Assembly (NCBI RefSeq): GCF_000192745.1
Contig: NC_015259.1
Coordinates: forward strand, 3,735,001 to 3,799,000
Direction: 5' to 3'
DNA length: 64,000 nucleotides
Source: Polymorphum gilvum SL003B-26A1
GTDB taxonomy: Bacteria > Pseudomonadota > Alphaproteobacteria > Rhizobiales > Stappiaceae
The stretch's first letter is position 1, and each line of letters begins with the position of its first letter. The translations under genes and the position numbers were made by a program. Below the pieces are notes generated by a model. That model worked only from the letters and a program-made list of their open reading frames with translations. It had not been told where the DNA came from and did not search any database. Shown piece by piece: positions 54,030 through 62,454 of this stretch.

Positions 54030-55619
54030 ATGAACGACAGTCAGGAGCGGGTGTTCTCGTTCCTCGAGACACCGGCGCCGGAGGGCGGCGCGGACGGCAA
54101 GGCGGTGCGCATCGACACCCACGCCAACGCGGTGTTCCTGAGCGGCGACACGGCGCTGAAGGTCAAGCGCGCGGTGAAGTTCCCGTTCCTCGACTATTCC
54201 ACCCTGGAGAAACGCCGGGACGCCTGCGAGCGGGAGATCGCCTGCAACGCCCGCTTCGCGCCCGGGCTCTATCTCGGTGTCGTGGGCATCACCGAGACGG
54301 CGAACGGGCGTCTGGCGCTCGACGGCGACGGGCCGGCCATCGAGTATGCGGTGCGCATGCGCCGCTTCGACGAGACCCGCACGCTCGACCGGATCGCCGA
54401 GGCCGGCCCCTTCGACGACACGCTGACCGACGCACTGGCGCGCATGATGGTCGCCGCCCACGAGGCCGCCCCGCGGCGCGAGTCCGGGCCGTGGATCGCC
54501 GACCTTGCCGCCTATGTCGAGCAGAACGATGCCGCACTCCACGGTGCGGCGGAGTTGTTCGCGCCGGCGCGCGTGCGCCAGCTGACGGCAGCGGCACGCG
54601 CCTGGCTGGCGCGGATCAAGGACCTGATCGAGGCGCGCGGACGGCTCGGCCTCGTGCGGCTTTGCCACGGCGACGCGCATCTGCGCAACGTGGCGCTGAT
54701 CGACGGCAGGCCGGTGCTGTTCGACGCGATCGAGTTCGACGACGCCATCGCCACCGGCGACGTGCTCTACGATCTCGCCTTCCCGATCATGGACCTGTGG
54801 GAGCGCGGCCAGCAGCGCGCCGCCAACCGCCTGTTCAACCGCTACTTCGACTTCGCCCGGCGCGAGGCGGACGGCGACGCGCTGGCCGCGCTGCCGTTCT
54901 ACCTGTCGATGCGCGCCACGATCCGCGCCAAGATCGCCGCCGCGAGCGCGGCGCAGCAGCAGGACGAAGCGCACCGGCAGGCCGAACAGGCGCAGGCGCG
55001 CGCCTATTTCGACCTGGCGCTGGCGGCGCTGGAGCCCGACACGCCGCAACTCGTCGCCATCGGCGGGCTGTCGGGAACGGGCAAGACCACGCTCGCCAAC
55101 GGCCTGGCGCCGACGCTCGGCCGCGTGCCGGGGGCGCGCGTGCTGCGCTCCGACATCGAACGCAAGGCGCGGCTCGATCTCGCCGAGACGGACAAGGCGC
55201 CGCCCGAGGCCTACAGTCAGACGGCGTCCGACGCGGTCTACCAGGTGTTGCACGAGCTTGCCGACCGGGCGCTGGCGGGCGGCCATAGCGTCGTGCTCGA
55301 CGCCGTCCACGCCAAGCAGGCCGAACGGGCGGCGGCACGGGCGACCGCGGCGCGCAGCGAGGCGGATTTCCTCGGCCTGTGGCTGGAGGCGGGCGCGGCG
55401 ACGCTGAAGGCGCGCGTCGAGACCCGCCGCGGCGATGCCTCGGACGCGAATGCGGCCGTGGTCGAGATCCAGCTCGGCTATGATCCCGGGCCGATCGACT
55501 GGGTTCGCATCGACGCGTCGGACGGCCCCGAAAAGACCCTGGAGCGGGCGCTGGCGGCGCTGTCAGAGCCCGCCGGCGCGGGCAGCCGCGGCAACGGCGA
55601 TGCCGACGGCAACGGCTAG
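54030..55619 (+). CDS. Phosphotransferase (APH-like) - AAA/zeta-type kinase fusion
   Basis: A 529-residue fusion. The N-terminal half (about 20-320) is aminoglycoside-phosphotransferase-like, with the Brenner-type motif CHGDAHLRN near residue 212 and the metal-binding FDAIEFDD. The C-terminal half has a P-loop, GGLSGTGKTTLANGL, near residue 344 and is related to gluconate-kinase/zeta-toxin-like ATPases. Such fusions are frequent in low-oxygen gene clusters; the substrate is unknown. An FNR-type box lies 97 bp upstream. The last 57 nt overlap the convergent azlD gene. Confidence 0.88.
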   Translation: MNDSQERVFSFLETPAPEGGADGKAVRIDTHANAVFLSGDTALKVKRAVKFPFLDYSTLEKRRDACEREIACNARFAPGLYLGVVGITETANGRLALDGDGPAIEYAVRMRRFDETRTLDRIAEAGPFDDTLTDALARMMVAAHEAAPRRESGPWIADLAAYVEQNDAALHGAAELFAPARVRQLTAAARAWLARIKDLIEARGRLGLVRLCHGDAHLRNVALIDGRPVLFDAIEFDDAIATGDVLYDLAFPIMDLWERGQQRAANRLFNRYFDFARREADGDALAALPFYLSMRATIRAKIAAASAAQQQDEAHRQAEQAQARAYFDLALAALEPDTPQLVAIGGLSGTGKTTLANGLAPTLGRVPGARVLRSDIERKARLDLAETDKAPPEAYSQTASDAVYQVLHELADRALAGGHSVVLDAVHAKQAERAAARATAARSEADFLGLWLEAGAATLKARVETRRGDASDANAAVVEIQLGYDPGPIDWVRIDASDGPEKTLERALAALSEPAGAGSRGNGDADGNG

Positions 55620-55883
55620 CACGTCCTTGCGCACCAGCCCCATGACCAGTGCGGTGGCGGCCAGGCACAGGGCGGCGGGCAGGCCGCCCTTCAGCGCGAT
55701 CGGCAGGATGGTGGAGACGATGATCGCGCCCGGCAGCGATTCCAGCCCGCGGCGGACGCGGTCGGTCAGCGGCACCCGACCCATGACGAAATAGCCGCCG
55801 GCGCGCAGGGAATAGGTGACCGCCGCCATGGCAAGCACAGCGGCGACGAACAGAGCGTCGGCGGAAAACAGCCCCTCAGTCAT
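55563..55883 (-). CDS. azlD: AzlD family branched-chain amino acid export subunit
   Basis: A 106-residue membrane protein with three or four helices, typical of AzlD (TYSLRAGGYFVMG early, then LPGAIIVSTILPIAL). With AzlC it exports branched-chain amino acids or analogues. The start overlaps the azlC stop by 8 nt (ATGACTGA), so the two are coupled. Its 3' end lies inside the convergent kinase fusion gene. Confidence 0.9.
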   Translation of the reverse strand: MTEGLFSADALFVAAVLAMAAVTYSLRAGGYFVMGRVPLTDRVRRGLESLPGAIIVSTILPIALKGGLPAALCLAATALVMGLVRKDVLAVAVGIAVAAAARAGGL

Positions 55884-56574
55884 CGACGAAGGCCCCCGCG
55901 AGCGCGCCGGCAAGCGCGCCGGTCAGGATGCCCCAGTAGCCGCCGAAGGTCGCCCAGGTACCCCAGGCGACGACACCGGCAAGGCCCCAGCTGACAGTCT
56001 GGCGCCGGCCCTTCCACAAGGGCACGAGCAGCGCCGTGAAGAAGGCCGGCATGACGAGGTCGAGTCCGTAGCGGCCAGGATCGGCGAGCAGGGCGCCGAG
56101 AAAATAGCCGGGCACGACGCTTGCCGACCAGACGACCCAGATGGCGAGGCCGCTGCCGAGATAGACGCCCCAGTCGCGACCGCCCTCGTTGTAGTGGCGC
56201 AGCGCGATGAGCCAGTTGATGTCGGTGAGCAGGAACAGCGCGGGATAGGTGTGCAGCCCCGGCACGGTGCCGAGCCAGGGGCGCAGGCTGGCGCCGATCA
56301 GGAGCATGCGCAGGTTGACCGCTGCAGTGACGCCGACCATGGCCAGCAGGCCGGCAAGGGTCAGCGGCGCCGCATAGACCTCCATGGCGACGAACTGGGA
56401 GGCGCCGGCGAAGACGACCGAGTTGATCAGCAGCGTCTCGAGGAAGCTCAGACCCTTCTGCGCGGCGACCGTGCCGAACACGGCGGCAAAGACGACCGTG
56501 CCGGGCAGGACCGGCAGGGTGAGGCGGGCGCCCAGCAGCGTGCCGGCGAGGGTGATGCGGGTGGGTTCGGTCAT
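55876..56574 (-). CDS. azlC: AzlC family branched-chain amino acid export subunit
   Basis: A 232-residue membrane protein with about five to six helices and the AzlC signature GASQFVAMEVYAAP after LLINSVVFAG, and GASLRPWLG later. It is the large subunit of the AzlCD exporter. The ATG at 56574 (MTEPTRITLAG) is chosen; a longer frame upstream reads as non-coding. Leftward, 166 bp after the TauE/SafE gene. Confidence 0.92.
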   Translation of the reverse strand: MTEPTRITLAGTLLGARLTLPVLPGTVVFAAVFGTVAAQKGLSFLETLLINSVVFAGASQFVAMEVYAAPLTLAGLLAMVGVTAAVNLRMLLIGASLRPWLGTVPGLHTYPALFLLTDINWLIALRHYNEGGRDWGVYLGSGLAIWVVWSASVVPGYFLGALLADPGRYGLDLVMPAFFTALLVPLWKGRRQTVSWGLAGVVAWGTWATFGGYWGILTGALAGALAGAFVDD

Positions 56575-56740
56575 GACGGTCGCAGCGGAACGGGACGAGA
56601 GGAGAACGGAAACGCAAAGGGGCGCTGAGCCCGGAGGCGGATGCGGGGACGGGAGCGGAGCATGGCCGGCGGCGACGGCAAAGACCAATCGATTCTTGTG
56701 ATGCACCCATTCACGGCGCGCGGCGCCGCACCGGAAGCGG

Positions 56741-57568
56741 TCAGGTCAGCACGCCGTAGATCATGCGCGCACCGGTGAAGCCGAGGAACAGGGCGAACAC
56801 CAGCCGCAGGCGCGCCGGCGGGATGGCATGGGCGATGCGGGCGCCGAGCGGGGCGGCATAGACCGAGGCCGGGATGATCAGGAAAAAGCCGACCAAGTTG
56901 ACGTAGCCGAGGGACAAGGGCGGCCGGTTCGGCACATCGAGACCGTACCAGACCGACATCAGCGTGCCGGGCACGGCGATGATCAGGCCGATGGCGGCCG
57001 CGGTGCCGACCGCCATGCGGATCGGATAGGAGAACAGGGTCAGGATCGGCACGCCGAGGGTGCCGCCGCCGATGCCCATCATGACCGAGACCGAGCCGAT
57101 GAAAAAGCCGAGCGCCTCGCGCAGAGGCGTGCCGGGCAGGCGCTCGGCCAGCGCACTGCCCTCGCGGCGCAGGAGCATGTTGGCGGCGACGGCCAGCGCA
57201 ACGACGCCGAACACCAGCGTCAGCGCACCGCCGCTGAGGTTGCCGGCGAGCGTCGCGCCGGCCAGCACGCCGGCGGCGATCGGCAGCCACCAGCGCTTGA
57301 GCAGCGCCATGTCGACGCTGCCGCGGCGATGGTGGGCGAGCGCAGAGGAGGTGCCGGTGGCGACGATGGTGGCGAGCGAGGTGCCGACGGCCAGATGCAT
57401 GAGCACGGCCTGTTCGATGCCGAGGGCGGTGAACATGTAGTAGAGCACCGGCACGATCACGATGCCGCCGCCGACGCCGAGCAGGCCGGCGGTGAGGCCG
57501 GCGACGACGCCGGTGGCGAGCAGCGCGGCGGCGAGCAGCGCCAGGGACAGCAGGCTGAAATCACCCAT
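56741..57568 (-). CDS. TauE/SafE family sulfite/organosulfonate exporter
   Basis: A 275-residue membrane protein with eight to nine helices in two repeats, each starting with a Gly-rich helix: AGLLGVGGGIVIVPVLYY near residue 28 and MMGIGGGTLGVPIL near 160. The family moves sulfite, sulfoacetate or related anions. The ATG at 57568 begins just before helix 1; a GTG at 57589 would add seven residues. No sulfur genes adjoin, so the substrate is open. Confidence 0.9.
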   Translation of the reverse strand: MGDFSLLSLALLAAALLATGVVAGLTAGLLGVGGGIVIVPVLYYMFTALGIEQAVLMHLAVGTSLATIVATGTSSALAHHRRGSVDMALLKRWWLPIAAGVLAGATLAGNLSGGALTLVFGVVALAVAANMLLRREGSALAERLPGTPLREALGFFIGSVSVMMGIGGGTLGVPILTLFSYPIRMAVGTAAAIGLIIAVPGTLMSVWYGLDVPNRPPLSLGYVNLVGFFLIIPASVYAAPLGARIAHAIPPARLRLVFALFLGFTGARMIYGVLT

Positions 57569-57699
57569 GGGCGGGAAGACCTTCGACACTCGTCGCCCGG
57601 GCGGGCGGTACAGGTTGGGGCGCGACTATAGGCGCGCCGCCCCGCCGGCGCCAGCGGTGGCGTGCGCCGGACCGGCGCCAGGGCCGTGGGGGACGAACC

Positions 57700-58833
57700 C
57701 TACAGTTCCTCCAGATAGCGGGAATAGGCCCAGCCCTGCTGGCCATCGGCGGTCAGGATGCGCACCCAGCCCCGCACGCTGTCGGAGACCATCACCACCT
57801 CGGTGCCGTTGTCCATGCGCATGATGACCGGTCTGTCGTTGCCGGGGCCGCTTCTCAGGTTCAGGTATCCCGACTGCTGCGAGTACACCCGGTGCGTGGC
57901 GACGTAGTCGGCGGGCACGGGCGCGGCTTCGTCGGGAAAGACCTCGCGCACGAAGCGGTCGGTTGCGCTGCAGAAGCTGTCGGAGGGAATTCCGTATTGC
58001 CTGCCCAGCCGCGCGAGTTCGGCGGGCGCGTCGTCGCGCCGGACGGCGGCGACCGCGACGGCGAACCAGCCGTTGCCGCTTTCGAAGATCCGCGCCGCGT
58101 CGGCAAGTTCGCCGGCCATCCCGCGCACGAAGGTCCTGGCCTCGCCGACCGTGCGGCGCGAGGCCACCATGAGCACGCAGCGGTCGCGTCCCAGACCGAT
58201 CCAGTCCGGGACGTCGGGCCGGGCGGCCGCTGCGGCTTGTGCGGCAAGCGCCCGCTGTCTCTCCGCCTCCTCGGCGCGCAGGCGGGCCTCCTCCCGGGCG
58301 GCCTGGTCGCGGCGGAGGGCTTCCTCCCGGGCGGCCTGCTCGCGGCGGAGGGCTTCTTCGCGGCGGCGGGCTTCCTCTTCGCGCCGCCGGGCTTCTTCTT
58401 CGCGTCGGCGGGCCTCTTCCCTTGCGGCCGCTTCGCGCCGCCGGGCCTCCTCGTCGGCCGCCGCCTTTGCCGGGCGAACGTCGAGCATGAGGTGCAGGGC
58501 CTCCTGATAGAGCGCCGACTCGCGATCGGCACCGGCAAGAAACCGCGTCAGCGCGTCGTGGGCACGGTCGACCTGGTCGAGGCTCCAGGCCGCCCGGGCC
58601 TCGAAAAAGCGAAGCTCGCCGGCGTCGAGCGAGGGATCGAGGCGCCGCAGCGCCTCGATGTGGCCCAGGACGGCGGCGTGATCGTTGCGGGAGATCGCCC
58701 GTTCCAGACCGGCCATCTCGAGGTCGATCTCGACATCCTGCGAGATGGCTGTCTGGGCCGCCGCCGGCATCGGCTGGACCGGCGAAAGGAGGACTGAAAA
58801 GAGCGCCAAACCGGCGATCGGCAAGAGCTTCAT
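57700..58833 (-). CDS. Exported coiled-coil protein with C-terminal SH3 domain
   Basis: A 377-residue protein: signal peptide (1-30, ending PAAAQ), a helical region that may hold TPR-like units (35-115), a highly charged coiled coil of repeated EEARRRE/EEALRR units (about 120-195), a domain with SPOR-like features (about 205-300), and a C-terminal SH3b domain (about 310-377, LNLRSGPGNDRPVI ... GWVRI ... GWAYSRYLEEL). SH3b domains bind cell-wall peptides, pointing to peptidoglycan contact. It starts 11 nt after the upstream gene's stop, with AGGA overlapping that stop, so the two form an operon. Confidence 0.8.
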   Translation of the reverse strand: MKLLPIAGLALFSVLLSPVQPMPAAAQTAISQDVEIDLEMAGLERAISRNDHAAVLGHIEALRRLDPSLDAGELRFFEARAAWSLDQVDRAHDALTRFLAGADRESALYQEALHLMLDVRPAKAAADEEARRREAAAREEARRREEEARRREEEARRREEALRREQAAREEALRRDQAAREEARLRAEEAERQRALAAQAAAAARPDVPDWIGLGRDRCVLMVASRRTVGEARTFVRGMAGELADAARIFESGNGWFAVAVAAVRRDDAPAELARLGRQYGIPSDSFCSATDRFVREVFPDEAAPVPADYVATHRVYSQQSGYLNLRSGPGNDRPVIMRMDNGTEVVMVSDSVRGWVRILTADGQQGWAYSRYLEEL

Positions 58834-58843
58834 GACGGGCATC

Positions 58844-60238
58844 CTAGTTTTCGGACAGGGTCCGGCCTGCCAGCACGCGTCGTGCCTCGGCCTCCTCGGC
58901 GTCCAGTTCCTGCCGCGAGCGCCGGTGCTCGGCTTCGGCGCGGGCGAGGCAGGCTGGATGGTCCTGCGCTTCCCATCTGGACATGGCGCGCGCATGTTCG
59001 GCGCGGCGATCGGCGTTGATGCGGGCGCGCTCCTGTTCCCGTTCCTTCTCGCGGCGGGCGTTCTCGCGCGCCCGCGCGGCCCGCGCATCGCATTCCGCCT
59101 GGCTCTTGCAGGGCGGGGGCACCGCCTGCAGGCAGAAGGGAACGCAGCGATCGTCGCGCTCCAGGCGGAGCACGGGTCGGCCGGCCTCACAGGCGGCGCG
59201 GGCGTCCTCGAGCGCAGCGTCCAGTTGCGCGCGCTCGTCGTCCAGCGCGGCGAGGCGGACTTCCGCCTGCGCGCGCCGACGCTCGTTCTCGCCGCGCTGG
59301 AGCGATGCAGCGAGCCTGTCGGAGAGGGTCGTTGGCGCCCCGGTCCGCCCGTCGGCGGGCGAAGGGTCTGCGGCGCCATTGCCGGAGGCCACCCTGTCCA
59401 GCAGCGACCGAAGCCGCGCCTGGCGGGCGCTTGCCGGCCCCGCGGCCGGCTCTGCAGTCTCAGCGGACTCAGGGGTCTCCGCGGACTCAGCGGTCTCCGC
59501 GGCTTCCGACGCCTGCTCCGCCCGCGCCTTTTCGGCCTGCTGCCGTCGCCATTCCCCGATCAGGCCGTGAAAGCCGAAGCTCGCCGACATGACCACCGGA
59601 TAGGCCTGGTCGTGGAACGCCGTCCCTACCGCGGAGCCGGCGAAGGTGCTGCGCGCACGATCCTCGGGCATGAAGCGGCCGCCCAGCCCCTCGGTACACC
59701 AGTCCGCGCCGAGGCGCTCGGGCAGGGTCGGCCGCGACGCCGGATTGTGGCCGTGCCAGCAGAAGGTCCTTGTCAGGGAATAGGCGGACGGGATGCCCCA
59801 AACGGGCTGGCTCTCGGTTCCCACCAGTCCGTTGGGGCAGGACAGGGCGGTGTAACTGCCGAGCAAGCCGGTCTGCATGACGAGACCGACGTCGATCACG
59901 GAGAGAAGGTGCCGGTTGCTGTCGCCGACGACGATTTCCGCCGGTTTGCCGGCGTCCGTGAAGCGCACTGTGCCGCGCAGGTTGCGCAGCCTGATGCCGC
60001 AGTTGACCAAGGGTTCGCCGACCAGGACGCCGGCGCGATAGAGCCAGTCAAGGTCGAAGGTCAGGTGCGCGCCGGTCACGATGCCGGCAGCGCCCTTGCG
60101 CACGACGACGTTCGAGAGCGTGCCGCTGCGCTCGACGTCGACGGATTGAGCGGCGGCCGTGCCGGCGGCGTGGAGTGCCGCAACGCCAGCGAGCGCCGCG
60201 ATCAATATCCATCTGCAAATCGCATCAAGAAACGGCAT
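58844..60238 (-). CDS. Exported hypothetical protein with Cys-rich globular half and coiled coils
   Basis: A 464-residue secreted protein with no family I recognise. Signal peptide residues 1-31 (ending GTAAAQ). Residues 32-215 form a beta-rich, Cys-containing domain (for example LVNCGIRLRNLRG, LSCPNGLVG, TFCWHGHNPA, WCTEGLGG). A low-complexity AETAESAETPESAETAE repeat (225-262) leads to two charged coiled-coil stretches (305-355, 385-455) around a Cys cluster (CVPFCLQAVPPPCKSQAEC). It is the first gene of a two-gene operon with the SH3b protein. Confidence 0.72.
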   Translation of the reverse strand: MPFLDAICRWILIAALAGVAALHAAGTAAAQSVDVERSGTLSNVVVRKGAAGIVTGAHLTFDLDWLYRAGVLVGEPLVNCGIRLRNLRGTVRFTDAGKPAEIVVGDSNRHLLSVIDVGLVMQTGLLGSYTALSCPNGLVGTESQPVWGIPSAYSLTRTFCWHGHNPASRPTLPERLGADWCTEGLGGRFMPEDRARSTFAGSAVGTAFHDQAYPVVMSASFGFHGLIGEWRRQQAEKARAEQASEAAETAESAETPESAETAEPAAGPASARQARLRSLLDRVASGNGAADPSPADGRTGAPTTLSDRLAASLQRGENERRRAQAEVRLAALDDERAQLDAALEDARAACEAGRPVLRLERDDRCVPFCLQAVPPPCKSQAECDARAARARENARREKEREQERARINADRRAEHARAMSRWEAQDHPACLARAEAEHRRSRQELDAEEAEARRVLAGRTLSEN

Positions 60239-60578
60239 CCTAACAACGTCTTCCCGAAATCATTTTCCGATCAATTCCAGTTCCTGTCCGGCAGCGAGCG
60301 CCGAAAACCGATGGCTTCCGGGCCGTTCCGCCCGTGGCATGACTTTCATCCGACACCGGTCTTCTGGCGTGTGGCGGAAATTACTCGTCCCAACCCGGCC
60401 CAGGCCCACCGAAACCGATCGACATAGTGGCCTGAGCGGCAGGGCGGGTCAATTCTTCATGGGCCGCACAGCGGTACCGGCGCTGGAACGATCCGTTGCG
60501 AGGCACAGGCATCCGCAGCGGCGGCCATCACAGCTTCCGGTCCTGCGGGTGTGTCAACATCGGAGAGGGAAGAGAGGA
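60239..60578. other. 340-bp interval, no gene seen
   Basis: No supported coding region or structured RNA apart from the tRNA at its right end. An AT-richer patch near 60240-60300 may carry the promoter of the leftward two-gene operon. Confidence 0.5.
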
Positions 60579-60655
60579 TGGTACAGACGGGTGGATTCGA
60601 ACCACCGACCTTCGGAGCCACAATCCGACGCTCTAACCAACTGAGCTACGTCTGC
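60579..60655 (-). tRNA. tRNA-His (anticodon GTG) lacking encoded G-1
   Basis: A full cloverleaf of 77 nt including encoded CCA. Acceptor GCAGACG pairs with CGTCTGT (G1-U72 at the end), D arm GCTC...GAGC, anticodon stem TCGGA/TCCGA with a 7-nt loop TTGTGGC giving GTG at 60619-60621, and T arm GGTGG-TTCGAAT-CCACC. Discriminator 73 is A, and the base before position 1 is T, so no G-1 is encoded. This matches the divergent tRNA-His known from part of the alphaproteobacteria. Confidence 0.95.
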
Positions 60656-60864
60656 ACGGGCGGCAAGGCGGAAGGGCCTTGCGGAAGTGGCGCGGACCAT
60701 AGTGAGAACGGGCCGCGTTTGCAAGAGGTCTTCTAGCGCCTCGCGCCGGCCCCGACAAGGGGCGAGTTGGGGGCGACTTGGGGGCGAGTTGGGAGATGAG
60801 ATGGCGCGATCGGCGTGCGCCGAGCGCGCCGACGCCCGTTTGCCGTAACCGCCGCCAGATCTTT

Positions 60865-60905
60865 AAAAAAAGGACGCCCCGGGGCCGTGAAGCCCCGGGG
60901 CGTCC
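60865..60905 (-). terminator. Strong intrinsic terminator after phasin 1
   Basis: A perfect 14-bp stem, GGACGCCCCGGGGC paired with GCCCCGGGGCGTCC, 6-nt loop, then seven T residues on the minus strand. It lies 25 nt beyond the phasin stop. Confidence 0.93.
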
Positions 60906-60930
60906 CGCATTCTCATCCGGACGAAAGGCC

Positions 60931-61449
60931 TCAGGCGGCCTTGAGGTCCTTGAAGGTCTTCTCGACCGCTTCCTTGACCGGCGCGGTGACGTCGGTGGAG
61001 AACTTGGTCGCGAATTCCTGCATGTCCCTGGCCTGGGAGCTCAGCGCGTCGAACTGCTGGCGGGCGAAGGTCGACTGCAACTCGATCGCCTCGGCAACCG
61101 TCTTGACCGACATCAGGTCCTTCACGAAGGCGAAGGTGGCATCGGTGTTGGCCTTGGCCGCGTCGACGGCCTTCATGTTGAACTCGACGACGCCCTGGCG
61201 GGAGGTCTCGAAGGTGTCCTCGAGCAGGTCGGTGGCTTCCTCGGCCGCGGTCTTGACCTTGGCATAGGCGTCACGGGCCTGTTCGATGCCCTTCTCGGTC
61301 ATCTCGCGGACCATCGCGGGAACTTCCATCTTCGGCATGGCAAAAGCCTCGAAATCGGCAAAGGGGGACTTGACCGCGGTCTTGGCGGTCTTGGTGGCGC
61401 GGGTCTTGGTCACAGCCTTGTCCGCAGCCGGCGCAATGGTGTCAGTCAT
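60931..61449 (-). CDS. phaP: Phasin (PHA granule-associated protein)
   Basis: A 172-residue, all-helical phasin. After a basic Ala/Thr-rich N-terminus come PFADFEAFAMPKMEVPAMVREMTEKG and a phasin_2-type domain (about 55-165) with FNMKAVDAAKANTDATFAFV and LMSVKTVAEAIELQSTFARQQFD. It coats polyhydroxyalkanoate granules. AGGAGA precedes the ATG; longer in-frame starts are rejected. The upstream region is very AT-rich with a TTGCA-type palindrome. No PHA synthase gene is in view. Confidence 0.92.
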   Translation of the reverse strand: MTDTIAPAADKAVTKTRATKTAKTAVKSPFADFEAFAMPKMEVPAMVREMTEKGIEQARDAYAKVKTAAEEATDLLEDTFETSRQGVVEFNMKAVDAAKANTDATFAFVKDLMSVKTVAEAIELQSTFARQQFDALSSQARDMQEFATKFSTDVTAPVKEAVEKTFKDLKAA

Positions 61450-61555
61450 GATCTCATCTCCTGATTCATCGGATGCGATCACATCAAATCTTCCGCCCGC
61501 GCCATCCATGAGCGCAGGCCCTACCGTCATCCGCACTGCCAATATAGGGACACTT

Positions 61556-61585
61556 ATATTGCATTGCAATATTTTTTTGCATTGC
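61556..61585 (-). promoter_or_regulatory. TTGCA-type palindromes upstream of phasin 1, possible PhaR operator
   Basis: A perfect 17-bp palindrome ATATTGCATTGCAATAT (61556-61572) and a second TGCATTGCA (61578-61586) with centres 18 bp apart lie 107-137 bp upstream of the phasin start. PhaR/AniA-type PHB regulators bind TGC-N-GCA motifs, so a PhaR site is inferred. Confidence 0.6.
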
Positions 61586-61740
61586 ACAATAGACGGCAAT
61601 GAAAGAGGATCCGCCGGCCGCGGGGACATGGCGCCGGACGGGCATCGGACAGGCGTCGGGCGGGCATCAGGTGCCCGCCAAAGGCGTCAGACAGCACAAG
61701 CGGGGGCGAGCAACTGCCCGCCACGATCCCGCCGGCAGGC

Positions 61741-62124
61741 TTAGTCCCTGGCCGCCTTCGTCGCCTCCTGGGCGGTGCGGGTCGCCGTGTCGGAGAACTC
61801 GCGCGCCTGTTCGCCGAGCTGCTCCATCTGGCGGCGCAGGTAGTCCTGCTGCAGCTTCATCATCTCCTCGACGTCCTTCGCCCGCACCATCTGTTGGGCG
61901 AAGCGGAAAGCAGCGTCGACGTGCTCCTCGGCATAGCCGAGTGCCTTGCGGTTCATGTCCGCCGCACCGCTCTGCACGGCGGAGGTCGATTCCTCGACGT
62001 TGGAAACGGCCTTCTGAGTCATGACGATGAAGTCGTCGAAGGCCTTACGCGCCTGGTCCACGCTCTTTTCCGCGAAGTCCCGCATCTGATCGGGGATCTC
62101 GAACCCCTTCTTGTCCGCCGTCAT
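61741..62124 (-). CDS. Short phasin family protein
   Basis: A 127-residue helical protein of the phasin_2 family. Typical stretches: FEIPDQMRDFAEKSVDQARKAFDDFI, ALGYAEEHVDAAFRFAQQMVRAKDVEE and LQQDYLRRQMEQLGEQARE. The protein lacks the N-terminal extension of phasin 1. Leftward, 291 bp upstream of phasin 1 and separated from it by the AT-rich operator region, so it is probably an independent unit. GGGAG lies before the ATG. Confidence 0.88.
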   Translation of the reverse strand: MTADKKGFEIPDQMRDFAEKSVDQARKAFDDFIVMTQKAVSNVEESTSAVQSGAADMNRKALGYAEEHVDAAFRFAQQMVRAKDVEEMMKLQQDYLRRQMEQLGEQAREFSDTATRTAQEATKAARD

Positions 62125-62454
62125 CCAGTGCACTCCCTTGTCGCCTGCCGGCCCTGCCCGCGGTCTGCCGCATGACCGATGTCCCGGGACATCGCCGCAG
62201 CCGGTCTCGCAGACGTTCCGGGCGAAATCTTGGTACCATGGCGGGGTCACAACCGCAATGAGTCCCGGCCGAACACACCAATCCACGGCTGCGGCCGGAG
62301 GCTACGGCGGAGTTAACCACACAGCAAGTCCCCGTCCGGCATTGGGGGGCGCGAACGTGGACGCCTCCCGGCTTTGACGGTATTAACGAGGAGTTACCGG
62401 GAGGCGACCGCACAGACGATCCGGTATCAGCCTTCGGCGCGTTGGAGTTGAGCC
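62125..62454. other. 330-bp divergent promoter region
   Basis: Between phasin 2 and the sensor kinase. It contains the 18-bp palindrome at 62177-62194 and several TTAAC/GTTAA motifs (near 62312 and 62382-62396), but no gene. Confidence 0.5.
62177..62194. promoter_or_regulatory. Perfect 18-bp palindrome
   Basis: CGATGTCCCGGGACATCG, 53 bp upstream of the short phasin start. One such palindrome could occur by chance in a window this size, so its role is uncertain. Confidence 0.35.
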
